This document shows positions 56,361-64,000 of a DNA stretch of 64,000 nt, piece after piece (the stretch's first letter is position 1; every line of letters begins with the position of its first letter). Location of the stretch: the NCBI RefSeq assembly GCF_000818015.1, contig NZ_CP007511.1, positions 3,668,501-3,732,500 of the forward strand, written 5' to 3'. The notes below the pieces were generated by a model that saw only the letters and a program-made list of their open reading frames with translations, was not told the origin of the DNA and ran no database searches. A program made the translations under genes and the position numbers. The DNA is from Stutzerimonas balearica DSM 6083 (lineage in GTDB: Bacteria; Pseudomonadota; Gammaproteobacteria; Pseudomonadales; Pseudomonadaceae).

Positions 56361-56666
56361 TTACCAGCTGGCCTTCACCAGCCCCGGTACGTCACCACGC
56401 ATAGCAGCCTGGCGCAGCATATTGCGCGACAGACCGAACTTGCGGTAGACGCCGTGCGGACGACCAGTCAGGCGGCAGCGGTTACGCAGACGCGATGCAC
56501 TCGCGTCGCGAGGCTGCTTCTGCAGTGCGACCTGGGCGTTCCAGCGCTCTTCCGGAGTGGAGTTCGGGTTAGCGATCACCGCTTTGAGAGCGGCACGCTT
56601 CTGAGCGAACTTGGCGACCAGACGCTGACGCTTCAGCTCGCGGTTCTTCATGCTTTGCTTAGCCAT
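56361..56666 (-). CDS. rpsN: 30S ribosomal protein uS14 (zinc-free form)
   Basis: 101 residues, beginning [20 protein letters not shown]. It has one Cys only ([20 protein letters not shown]), so it is the long form without the zinc ribbon. It belongs to the head of the small subunit. Confidence 0.97.
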   Translation of the reverse strand: MAKQSMKNRELKRQRLVAKFAQKRAALKAVIANPNSTPEERWNAQVALQKQPRDASASRLRNRCRLTGRPHGVYRKFGLSRNMLRQAAMRGDVPGLVKASW

Positions 56667-56678
56667 GTCCTACTCCGA

Positions 56679-57218
56679 TCAATTGCGGAACGGGAAGTTG
56701 AACGCGCGCAACAGCGCACGGCCCTCTTCGTCCGAGCGGGCAGTAGTGGTCAGGGTGATATCCAGACCACGCAGAGCATCGATCTTGTCGTAATCGATTT
56801 CCGGGAAGATGATCTGCTCTTTCACACCCATGCTGTAGTTGCCACGACCATCAAAGGACTTGGCATTCAGGCCGCGGAAGTCACGCACACGCGGCAGGGA
56901 GATGGAAAGGAGGCGATCCAGGAATTCGTACATACGCTCGCGACGCAGAGTCACTTTAACGCCGATCGGCCAGCCCTCACGGACCTTGAAACCTGCGATG
57001 GACTTGCGTGCGTGCGTCACGACGCACTTCTGACCGGTGATCTTTTCAAGATCGGCAACAGCGTTCTCGATGATCTTTTTGTCACCGATAGCCTCGCCAA
57101 GACCCATGTTCAGGGTGATCTTGGTGATACGCGGAACTTCCATCACGTTCGCAAGCTTCAGTTCTTCCTTCAGCTTCGGCGCGATTTCCTTCCGATAAAC
57201 TTCTTTTAGTCGTGCCAT
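56679..57218 (-). CDS. rplE: 50S ribosomal protein uL5
   Basis: 179 residues, with [20 protein letters not shown] near residue 33 and [18 protein letters not shown] text ([20 protein letters not shown]) near 137. It binds 5S rRNA and contacts P-site tRNA. Confidence 0.97.
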   Translation of the reverse strand: MARLKEVYRKEIAPKLKEELKLANVMEVPRITKITLNMGLGEAIGDKKIIENAVADLEKITGQKCVVTHARKSIAGFKVREGWPIGVKVTLRRERMYEFLDRLLSISLPRVRDFRGLNAKSFDGRGNYSMGVKEQIIFPEIDYDKIDALRGLDITLTTTARSDEEGRALLRAFNFPFRN

Positions 57219-57237
57219 GGTTATCTACCTAGCAGTC

Positions 57238-57552
57238 TCAAGCATCAACCGGCTTTTGGGTCGACTTGAAGACACGAATTTTCTTGCCGTCCTCAACCTT
57301 GAAACCAACGCGATCAGCCTTGTCGGTTTCAGCATTGAAGATGGCGACGTTAGAGGCGTGCAGAGGCGCCTCCTTCTCGACGATACCGCCCTGGATGCCG
57401 GCCATGGGGTTCGGCTTGGTGTGGCGCTTGACCAGGTTGACACCGCCGACGACCAGACGGTCGTCGGCGAGAACCTTGAGCACCTTACCGCGCTTGCCCT
57501 TGTCTTTGCCGGCGATGACGATGATCTCGTCGTTGCGACGAATCTTTTGCAT
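57238..57552 (-). CDS. rplX: 50S ribosomal protein uL24
   Basis: 104 residues with a KOW motif ([20 protein letters not shown] near residue 4). It starts large-subunit assembly and sits near the tunnel exit. Confidence 0.97.
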   Translation of the reverse strand: MQKIRRNDEIIVIAGKDKGKRGKVLKVLADDRLVVGGVNLVKRHTKPNPMAGIQGGIVEKEAPLHASNVAIFNAETDKADRVGFKVEDGKKIRVFKSTQKPVDA

Positions 57553-57563
57553 GCGGCTACTCC

Positions 57564-57932
57564 TTACAGCACTTCAGGGGCAAGCGAGACGATCTTCATG
57601 AACTTCTCCGAACGAAGCTCACGAGTCACCGGCCCAAAGATACGGGTGCCGATCGGCTCCTGCTTGTTGTTCAGCAGGACCGCAGCATTGCCATCGAAGC
57701 GGATGATCGAGCCATCGGGACGACGCACACCGTGACGGGTGCGAACCACGACAGCAGTCATCACCTGACCCTTTTTCACCTTGCCACGTGGAATCGCTTC
57801 CTTGACCGTGACCTTGATGATGTCGCCGATACCGGCGTAACGACGATGGGAGCCGCCGAGCACCTTGATGCACATGACACGGCGGGCACCGCTGTTGTCA
57901 GCCACATCGAGCATGGATTGAGTCTGAATCAT
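57564..57932 (-). CDS. rplN: 50S ribosomal protein uL14
   Basis: 122 residues, beginning [20 protein letters not shown]. It forms part of the inter-subunit bridge. It is the first gene of the classical spc operon; the 23-base gap to rpsQ leaves no room for a full promoter, so the S10 and spc genes may be one transcript here. Confidence 0.97.
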   Translation of the reverse strand: MIQTQSMLDVADNSGARRVMCIKVLGGSHRRYAGIGDIIKVTVKEAIPRGKVKKGQVMTAVVVRTRHGVRRPDGSIIRFDGNAAVLLNNKQEPIGTRIFGPVTRELRSEKFMKIVSLAPEVL

Positions 57933-57955
57933 ATAATTTCTCCGACCCCTAGCCC

Positions 57956-58222
57956 TTAGACTTCGACGGCGCGTTCGACGACGTCAACCAGCGTCCAGGA
58001 CTTGGTCTTGGCCATCGGGCGGGTCTCACGAATGGTGACCTTGTCGCCGATGCGGCACTGATTGCTTTCATCGTGAGCGTGCAGCTTGGTCGAACGCTTC
58101 ACATATTTACCGTAGATCGGGTGCTTGACGCGACGCTCGATCAGAACGGTGATGGTCTTGTCCATTTTGTCGCTGACGACGCGACCGGTCAGCGTACGGA
58201 CGGTTTTCTGAGCTTCAGCCAT
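57956..58222 (-). CDS. rpsQ: 30S ribosomal protein uS17
   Basis: 88 residues, beginning [22 protein letters not shown]-fold 16S rRNA binder. The ATG at 58222 is chosen over one two codons upstream because it matches the usual start and leaves a 2-base gap after rpmC. Confidence 0.96.
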   Translation of the reverse strand: MAEAQKTVRTLTGRVVSDKMDKTITVLIERRVKHPIYGKYVKRSTKLHAHDESNQCRIGDKVTIRETRPMAKTKSWTLVDVVERAVEV

Positions 58223-58224
58223 GA

Positions 58225-58416
58225 TCACTTACCTGCCTGCTGGTTGAGCACAGTCTTGACACGAGCGATGTCGCGCTTGACTTGCGAGAGCAGGTGAGAC
58301 TGCCCCAACTGGCCAGTCGCCTTCTGCATACGCAGATTGAACTGGTCGCGCAGCAGCTCGAGCAGTTGCTCGTTCAGCTGCTGAGCGGATTTTTCACGAA
58401 GTTCATTCGCTTTCAT
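58225..58416 (-). CDS. rpmC: 50S ribosomal protein uL29
   Basis: 63 residues, two helices ([20 protein letters not shown]). It lies at the tunnel exit near uL23. Its ATG shares one base with the rplP stop (TGATG). Confidence 0.96.
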   Translation of the reverse strand: MKANELREKSAQQLNEQLLELLRDQFNLRMQKATGQLGQSHLLSQVKRDIARVKTVLNQQAGK

Positions 58417-58829
58417 CACATCACCGTCCGCTTAACAAAGGAGGTGGCGAGCGGCAGCTTTGCAGCAGCCAGGGCGAAAGCCTCACGCGCCAGCTCTTCG
58501 GAAACACCCTCGATCTCGTAGAGCACCTTGCCCGGCTGAATCTGGGCTACCCAGTACTCGACGCCACCCTTACCTTTACCCATCCGGACTTCCAGAGGCT
58601 TCTTGGTAACAGGCTTGTCGGGGAACACGCGAATCCAGATCTTGCCGCCACGCTTAACGTGACGAGTAAGCGCACGACGCGCTGCCTCGATCTGGCGCGC
58701 AGTCAAGCGACCACGGGATACGGACTTCAGCGCGAACTCGCCGAAGCTCACTTTGCTACCGCGCTGCGCCAGACCACGGTTGTGGCCGGTCATCTGCTTG
58801 CGGAATTTTGTACGCTTTGGTTGCAACAT
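58416..58829 (-). CDS. rplP: 50S ribosomal protein uL16
   Basis: 137 residues, beginning [20 protein letters not shown], with [24 protein letters not shown] text ([20 protein letters not shown]; here I-RVFPDKP) near residue 73. It helps shape the A-site tRNA region of the 50S subunit. Confidence 0.97.
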   Translation of the reverse strand: MLQPKRTKFRKQMTGHNRGLAQRGSKVSFGEFALKSVSRGRLTARQIEAARRALTRHVKRGGKIWIRVFPDKPVTKKPLEVRMGKGKGGVEYWVAQIQPGKVLYEIEGVSEELAREAFALAAAKLPLATSFVKRTVM

Positions 58830-58841
58830 TTGGCGTACTCC

Positions 58842-59528
58842 TTATTTGGCAGCTTTTTTACGAGGAGCGGGCGCCTGCGGCTTGAGCTCTTCATGGCGGC
58901 CACCGATGACCTCACCCTTGAAGATCCAGACCTTGACACCGATCACACCGTAGGTGGTGTGCGCTTCGTAGGTGGCGTAGTCGATATCCGCACGCAGGGT
59001 GTGCAGCGGCACACGACCTTCGCGATACCATTCGGTACGGGCAATCTCGGCACCGCCAAGACGACCGCTCACCTGGATCTTGATGCCCTTGGCACCAATG
59101 CGGATGGCGTTCTGCACCGCACGCTTCATGGCGCGACGGAACATCACACGACGCTCCAGCTGCTGAGCAACGCTCTGTGCAACCAGCATGGCATCGAGTT
59201 CCGGCTTGCGGATTTCCTCGATGTTGATGTGCACCGGCACACCCATTTGCTTGGTCAGGTCCTGACGCAGCTTCTCAACATCCTCTCCCTTCTTGCCGAT
59301 GACGATGCCAGGGCGAGCGGTGTGGATGGTGATGCGTGCGGTTTGAGCCGGACGATGAATATCGATACGGCTTACGGACGCGCTTTTTAGTTTGTCTTGG
59401 AGGTACTCACGCACGTTCAGATCTGCAAGCAGATAATCGGCGTAGGTACGGCCGTCTGCATACCAGACGGAGGTGTGCTCCTTGACGATTCCCAGGCGAA
59501 TGCCAGTGGGATGTACTTTCTGACCCAT
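58842..59528 (-). CDS. rpsC: 30S ribosomal protein uS3
   Basis: 228 residues, with a KH-type RNA-binding domain ([20 protein letters not shown] near residue 55) and a C-terminal domain that lines mRNA entry. The ATG at 59528 gives the family start [14 protein letters not shown]. Confidence 0.97.
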   Translation of the reverse strand: MGQKVHPTGIRLGIVKEHTSVWYADGRTYADYLLADLNVREYLQDKLKSASVSRIDIHRPAQTARITIHTARPGIVIGKKGEDVEKLRQDLTKQMGVPVHINIEEIRKPELDAMLVAQSVAQQLERRVMFRRAMKRAVQNAIRIGAKGIKIQVSGRLGGAEIARTEWYREGRVPLHTLRADIDYATYEAHTTYGVIGVKVWIFKGEVIGGRHEELKPQAPAPRKKAAK

Positions 59529-59541
59529 CTGATCGACTCCG

Positions 59542-59874
59542 TTACTTGTCCGCAACCTTGACAGTGATATGGCAAGACCGCTTGACGATGCGATCAGCGC
59601 GGCCTTTGGCCCGCGGCATGATTCGCTTAAGCGAACGCCCTTCGTTGACGAAGACGGTGGAGACCTTCAGGTCGTCCACATCAGCGCCCTCGTTGTGCTC
59701 GGCGTTAGCAACGGCCGACTCGAGCACTTTCTTCATGATTTCCGCGGCTTTCTTACTGCTGAAAGCCAGCAGGTTGAGCGCATCGCCCACCTTCTTCCCG
59801 CGGATCTGGTCGGCGACCAGGCGGGCTTTCTGGGCGGAGATGCGAGCGCCCGACAACTTAGCGGCTACTTCCAT
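59542..59874 (-). CDS. rplV: 50S ribosomal protein uL22
   Basis: 110 residues; the extended loop reaching the exit tunnel includes [18 protein letters not shown] near residue 85. Loop changes in this protein are known to affect macrolide action in other species; nothing unusual is seen here. Confidence 0.97.
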   Translation of the reverse strand: MEVAAKLSGARISAQKARLVADQIRGKKVGDALNLLAFSSKKAAEIMKKVLESAVANAEHNEGADVDDLKVSTVFVNEGRSLKRIMPRAKGRADRIVKRSCHITVKVADK

Positions 59875-59887
59875 CTTTCCTTACCCC

Positions 59888-60163
59888 TTAGCGCTTGCCT
59901 TTCTTGTCCGCTACGTGACCACGGTAGGTCCGGGTAGCAGCGAACTCGCCGAGCTTGTGGCCGACCATGTCTTCGCTCACGAGGACCGGGACGTGCTGGC
60001 GACCGTTGTGTACAGCAATGGTCAAACCGACCATCTGCGGCAGGATCATCGAACGACGCGACCAGGTTTTCACCGGCTTGCGATCGTTCTTTTCCACCGC
60101 CGCCTCGACCTTCTTCAATAGGTGAAGATCGATAAAAGGACCTTTTTTCAGAGAACGCGGCAC
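59888..60163 (-). CDS. rpsS: 30S ribosomal protein uS19
   Basis: 91 residues, beginning [20 protein letters not shown]. It forms part of the head with uS13. Confidence 0.97.
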
Positions 60164-60179
60164 TGTCGTATCCCTCTAG

Positions 60180-61001
60180 TTACTTGCGACGACGGACGAT
60201 CATGTTATCGGTGCGCTTGTTGGAGCGGGTCTTCGCGCCCTTGGTCGGGAAGCCCCATGGCGACACCGGATGACGACCACCGGAGGTACGACCTTCACCA
60301 CCACCGTGCGGGTGATCTACCGGGTTCATGGCAACACCACGAACGGTCGGACGCACACCACGCCAGCGCTTGGCACCGGCCTTGCCCAGAGAGCGCAGGC
60401 TGTGCTCCGAGTTGGAGACCTCGCCCAGGGTTGCACGACACTCGGCCAGCACCTTGCGCATCTCACCGGAACGCAGGCGAAGCGTCACGTAGGAGCCTTC
60501 GCGAGCGACCAGCTGAGCCGAAGCACCAGCGGAGCGAGCGATCTGCGCCCCCTTACCTGGCTTGAGTTCGATACCGTGAACGGTCGAACCAACCGGGATA
60601 TTACGCAGCGGCAGGCTGTTGCCAGCCTTGATCGGCGCATTGACACCGGAAACCAGCTGATCGCCAGCAGCGACACCTTTCGGCGCAATGATGTAGCGAC
60701 GCTCGCCATCGGCATACTTCAGCAACGCAATGTGAGCAGTACGGTTCGGGTCATATTCGACACGCTCGACGATGGCAGGAATGCCATCCTTGTTGCGGCG
60801 GAAATCGACCAGACGATAGTGCTGCTTATGACCACCACCGACGTGACGAGTGGTGATGCGACCGTTGTTGTTACGGCCACCGGTTTTCGACTTCTTCTCG
60901 ACCAGCGGTGCGTAAGGAGCGCCTTTGTGAAGCTCCTGATTGACCACCTTGACCACAAAACGGCGGCCCGCGGAAGTCGGCTTGCATTTAACGATTGCCA
61001 T
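60180..61001 (-). CDS. rplB: 50S ribosomal protein uL2
   Basis: 273 residues, with the conserved end [20 protein letters not shown] near residue 220 that reaches the peptidyl-transferase region. It is needed to join the subunits. Confidence 0.97.
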   Translation of the reverse strand: MAIVKCKPTSAGRRFVVKVVNQELHKGAPYAPLVEKKSKTGGRNNNGRITTRHVGGGHKQHYRLVDFRRNKDGIPAIVERVEYDPNRTAHIALLKYADGERRYIIAPKGVAAGDQLVSGVNAPIKAGNSLPLRNIPVGSTVHGIELKPGKGAQIARSAGASAQLVAREGSYVTLRLRSGEMRKVLAECRATLGEVSNSEHSLRSLGKAGAKRWRGVRPTVRGVAMNPVDHPHGGGEGRTSGGRHPVSPWGFPTKGAKTRSNKRTDNMIVRRRK

Positions 61002-61016
61002 GATGCACCCCCTCCC

Positions 61017-61316
61017 TTACTCAGCACTGCTGGCGAAATCGAGATCCTGGCCCGGCTGAAGAGCGATGTACGCCTTCTTCCAGTCGTTGCGCTTGCCCAG
61101 ACCGCGAGCGGTACGCTTGGTCTTGCCCTGAACATTCAGGGTATTGACGGCAGCAACCTTCACGCCGAACAGGCTTTCAACAGCCTTCTTGATTTCCAGC
61201 TTGGTTGCGTCAGTCGCAACCTTGAATACGAATTGGCTCTTGCCATCGGCCAGCACAGTTGCCTTCTCGGAGACGTGCGGACCAAGCAGAACTTTGAATA
61301 CGCGTTCCTGGTTCAT
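61017..61316 (-). CDS. rplW: 50S ribosomal protein uL23
   Basis: 99 residues, beginning [20 protein letters not shown]. It is the docking point for trigger factor and SRP at the tunnel exit. ATG overlaps the rplD stop (ATGA). Confidence 0.97.
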   Translation of the reverse strand: MNQERVFKVLLGPHVSEKATVLADGKSQFVFKVATDATKLEIKKAVESLFGVKVAAVNTLNVQGKTKRTARGLGKRNDWKKAYIALQPGQDLDFASSAE

Positions 61317-61915
61317 CCCAGCAGCTCCTCGAATTTCTTCACAGCCGACACGGTGATGAGCACCTTGTCGTAGGCAATGAGGCTGACCGGATCCGAGCCC
61401 TGCACATCGCGGACATCCACGTGCGGCAGGTTGCGGGCAGCCAGATACAGGTTCTGATCAACGGCATCGGAAACAATGAGCACGTCATTCAGGCCCATGC
61501 CGTTCAGCTTGCCGGCTAGTTGCTTGGTTTTCGGCGAATCAACGGCGAAATCCTCGACAACCACCAGGCGCTCCGAGCGGACCAACTCACTGAGGATGGA
61601 GCGCAGAGCCGCGCGATACATCTTCTTGTTGAGCTTTTGCTCATGATTCTGCGGACGAGCAGCAAAGGTAACGCCACCGCCACGCCAGATCGGACCACGA
61701 GTAGTACCGGCACGCGCGCGACCGGTACCTTTCTGACGCCAGGGGCGCTTACCGCCACCGGAGACATCGGAACGGCTTTTCTGCTGCTTGCTGCCCTGAC
61801 GACCACCAGCCATGTAGGCAACTACAGCCTGGTGCACGAGGGTCTCGTTGAACTCGCCACCAAAGGCGCGATCGGAGACTTCGATGGCCTGAGCGCCATT
61901 AACATTCAATTGCAT
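61313..61915 (-). CDS. rplD: 50S ribosomal protein uL4
   Basis: 200 residues, with the tunnel loop [20 protein letters not shown] near residue 55. In E. coli uL4 represses the S10 operon through its leader; the short leader here (about 57 bases) makes the same mechanism less likely. Confidence 0.97.
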   Translation of the reverse strand: MQLNVNGAQAIEVSDRAFGGEFNETLVHQAVVAYMAGGRQGSKQQKSRSDVSGGGKRPWRQKGTGRARAGTTRGPIWRGGGVTFAARPQNHEQKLNKKMYRAALRSILSELVRSERLVVVEDFAVDSPKTKQLAGKLNGMGLNDVLIVSDAVDQNLYLAARNLPHVDVRDVQGSDPVSLIAYDKVLITVSAVKKFEELLG

Positions 61916-61927
61916 GTGAACTCCCCC

Positions 61928-62563
61928 TTAACCGCGAGCCTTGACGGCCGGACGCACGAGAACGTCGCCACCGGTCGCACCGGGCACTGCGCCCTTGACC
62001 AGCAGGAGGTTGCGCTCGGCATCGACACGCACGATTTCCAGGGACTGCACGGTTACGCGCTCGGCGCCCATGTGCCCGGACATCTTTTTGCCCTTGAATA
62101 CACGACCAGGAGTCTGGCACTGACCGATGGATCCCGGGACGCGGTGGGATACGGAGTTACCGTGGGTATTGTCCTGACCACGGAAATTCCAGCGCTTGAT
62201 GGTACCGGCAAAGCCTTTACCCCTGGACTGACCGGTGACATCCACCAGCTGTCCTGCCTGAAAGATTTCCGCCTTGATTTCGTCACCAGCCTGGTATTCG
62301 CCGTCTTCCAGACGAAACTCCAGAACGGCGCGACCTGCAGCGACATTCGCCTTAGCGAAGTGACCGGCCTGCGCTTTGGTCACACGGGAAGCACGACGCT
62401 CACCAACGGTAACCTGCACCGCACGGTAGCCATCGCTTTCTTCGTTCTTGAACTGGGTGACGCGATTCGGCTCGATCTCGATGACCGTAACCGGAATAGA
62501 GACACCTTCTTCGGTGAAGATGCGGGTCATGCCGCACTTACGACCGACTACACCAATAGTCAT
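61928..62563 (-). CDS. rplC: 50S ribosomal protein uL3
   Basis: 211 residues, beginning [20 protein letters not shown], with the Gly/Arg-rich extension ([20 protein letters not shown] near residue 128) into the peptidyl-transferase region. It starts large-subunit assembly. The 81-base gap after rpsJ is the longest in this part of the operon. Confidence 0.97.
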   Translation of the reverse strand: MTIGVVGRKCGMTRIFTEEGVSIPVTVIEIEPNRVTQFKNEESDGYRAVQVTVGERRASRVTKAQAGHFAKANVAAGRAVLEFRLEDGEYQAGDEIKAEIFQAGQLVDVTGQSRGKGFAGTIKRWNFRGQDNTHGNSVSHRVPGSIGQCQTPGRVFKGKKMSGHMGAERVTVQSLEIVRVDAERNLLLVKGAVPGATGGDVLVRPAVKARG

Positions 62564-62644
62564 TTTAAAACCTCTTGAGTGTACGGGGCTTTCACCCGCT
62601 ATGGCCGCCCATTTCAGAGCGTTACACGACTAAAACAGAGCGTT

Positions 62645-62974
<330 letters not shown>

Positions 62975-63019
62975 TTAGCCATCCCTACCAGACGAAAACG
63001 CCTGATAAAAGGAGGCGCA

Positions 63020-63048
63020 ATTGTACGGATGCGTCCAGGGGGTGTCAA
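63020..63048 (-). promoter_or_regulatory. Strong sigma-70 promoter of the S10 operon
   Basis: On the minus strand TTGACA (63048-63043, consensus -35), 17-base spacer, TACAAT (63025-63020, one base from consensus). It lies 64 bases before rpsJ and after the tuf terminator. Confidence 0.88.
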
Positions 63049-63065
63049 TAAATGACCAGCAATAG

Positions 63066-63091
63066 AAAAGGGCCCCCGAAGGGGCCCTTTT
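63066..63091 (-). terminator. Terminator after tuf
   Basis: AAAAGGGCCCC (63066-63076), loop CGAA, GGGGCCCTTTT (63081-63091). On the minus strand it is followed by CTATTG. It lies 15 bases after the tuf stop and separates tuf from the S10 promoter. Confidence 0.9.
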
Positions 63092-63106
63092 CCAGACTCA
63101 CCGAAC

Positions 63107-64000
63107 TTATTCGATGACCTTGGCGACCACGCCGGCACCAACGGTACGACCGCCTTCGCGAATAGCGAAGCGCAGGCCGTCTTCCATGGCGATCGGCTTG
63201 ATCAGGGTGACAACCATCTTGATGTTGTCGCCCGGCATAACCATCTCAACGCCTTCCGGCAGTTCGCACGAACCGGTCACGTCGGTGGTACGGAAGTAGA
63301 ACTGCGGACGGTAGCCCTTGAAGAACGGGGTATGACGACCACCTTCTTCCTTGGACAGCACGTACACTTCCGCCTCGAACTTGGTGTGCGGCTTGATGGT
63401 GCCCGGCTTGGCCAGAACCTGACCACGCTCAACCTCGTCACGCTTGGTGCCACGCAGCAGCACACCGCAGTTCTCGCCCGCACGACCTTCGTCGAGCAGC
63501 TTGCGGAACATCTCGACACCCGTACAGGTAGTCTTGGTGGTCGGACGCAGACCAACGATTTCGATCTCTTCCTGCACCTTGATGATGCCGCGCTCGACAC
63601 GACCGGTAACCACGGTACCGCGACCGGAGATCGAGAACACGTCTTCGATCGGCATCAGGAACGGCTTGTCGATAGCACGCACCGGCTCCGGAATGTAGCT
63701 GTCCAGGGTCTCGACCAGCTTCTTGACCGCAGTGGTGCCCAGGCCGTTCTCGTCTTCGCCGTTCAGCGCCATCAGCGCAGAGCCAACGATGATCGGCGTG
63801 TCGTCACCCGGGAAGTCGTAGGTGCTCAGCAGGTCGCGAACTTCCATCTCGACCAATTCCAGCAGCTCGGCGTCGTCGACCATGTCGGCCTTGTTCAGGA
63901 ACACGACGATGTAAGGAACACCTACCTGACGGGACAGCAGGATGTGCTCACGCGTTTGCGGCATGGGGCCGTCAGCAGCCGAGCAAACCAGGATCGCGCC
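63107..64000 (-). CDS. tuf: Elongation factor Tu, 5' part missing
   Basis: The frame runs off the right edge, so about the first quarter (with the P-loop and switch regions) is outside. Visible parts are the end of domain 1 ([11 protein letters not shown], the G4 NKxD motif, and [13 protein letters not shown]5) and domains 2 and 3 ([37 protein letters not shown]). It carries aminoacyl-tRNA to the ribosome. Pseudomonads usually have two copies; which one this is cannot be told, though the position before rpsJ is that of the str-operon copy. Confidence 0.97.
   Translation of the reverse strand, partial: GAILVCSAADGPMPQTREHILLSRQVGVPYIVVFLNKADMVDDAELLELVEMEVRDLLSTYDFPGDDTPIIVGSALMALNGEDENGLGTTAVKKLVETLDSYIPEPVRAIDKPFLMPIEDVFSISGRGTVVTGRVERGIIKVQEEIEIVGLRPTTKTTCTGVEMFRKLLDEGRAGENCGVLLRGTKRDEVERGQVLAKPGTIKPHTKFEAEVYVLSKEEGGRHTPFFKGYRPQFYFRTTDVTGSCELPEGVEMVMPGDNIKMVVTLIKPIAMEDGLRFAIREGGRTVGAGVVAKVIE

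Noticed and set aside
57933..57955. Separate spc-operon promoter before rplN
   Set aside because: The rpsQ-rplN gap is only 23 bases; any promoter would have to lie inside rpsQ, and I see no convincing one.

Overview
The window is 64 kb of GC-rich gammaproteobacterial chromosome. Protein sequences and gene order point to a Pseudomonas or Stutzerimonas (P. stutzeri group) species. The species call is inference: it rests on remembered P. aeruginosa gene order (uvrA/MFS/ssb, katA/rplQ, nrdR-ribD-ribE-ribBA-ribH-nusB-thiL-pgpA, and the PA4061-PA4069-like block), not on a database search. I saw no rRNA, tRNA, CRISPR array, insertion sequence or prophage.

Layout. 1-5.8 kb is mixed: the tail of a NYN/OST-HTH protein, a small secreted protein, a Cys-rich copper-storage protein, a YigZ protein, a 400-base gap with two perfect DnaA boxes, an adenine deaminase, and a divergent Bcr/CflA pump and TetR pair with a candidate operator. 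5.8-9.7 kb is copper and iron handling: copZ and copA-cueR read divergently, each behind its own CueR-type box, followed by a ferritin of the BfrA/FtnA type. 9.8-13.6 kb holds a flavoprotein, a Zn alcohol dehydrogenase and a DEAD-box helicase. 13.8-19.0 kb is a cobalamin uptake operon (riboswitch, btuB, btuF, btuC, btuD, and an adenosyltransferase-like protein). 19-27.1 kb is the riboflavin region on the minus strand, with nusB, thiL, pgpA and nrdR and an FMN riboswitch ahead of ribE.

27.2-31.7 kb carries a YbaY-like lipoprotein, a methyltransferase, thpR, a YedE/YedF sulfur-transport pair and cnoX. 31.8-34.9 kb is a probable Zur-controlled zinc operon (ZrgA-like protein, ABC ATPase, FtsX-type permease, DUF3299). 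34.9-39.8 kb is a second-type TonB system (DUF3450, extended TolQ/TtpC-like protein, ExbB, ExbD, TonB, TPR) behind a Fur-like box and divergent from oprG, which has an ANR-like box. 40.8-47.6 kb has two sugar-nucleotide enzymes, ssb, a YajR-like transporter and uvrA.

47.6-64 kb is katA and then, all on the minus strand, the S10, spc and alpha ribosomal protein operons from tuf (cut by the window edge) to rplQ, including secY, rpoA and the short genes rpmJ and rpmD.

Much of the window concerns metals and cofactors: copper (Csp, CopZ, CopA, CueR), zinc (Zur-like box), iron (Fur-like box, ferritin, TonB energy), cobalamin and flavin. Regulation is often visible in the DNA: two riboswitches with nearby ribosome-site-masking hairpins, a candidate 16-codon leader ORF, metal-regulator boxes, and strong sigma-70 promoters for the ribosomal operons.
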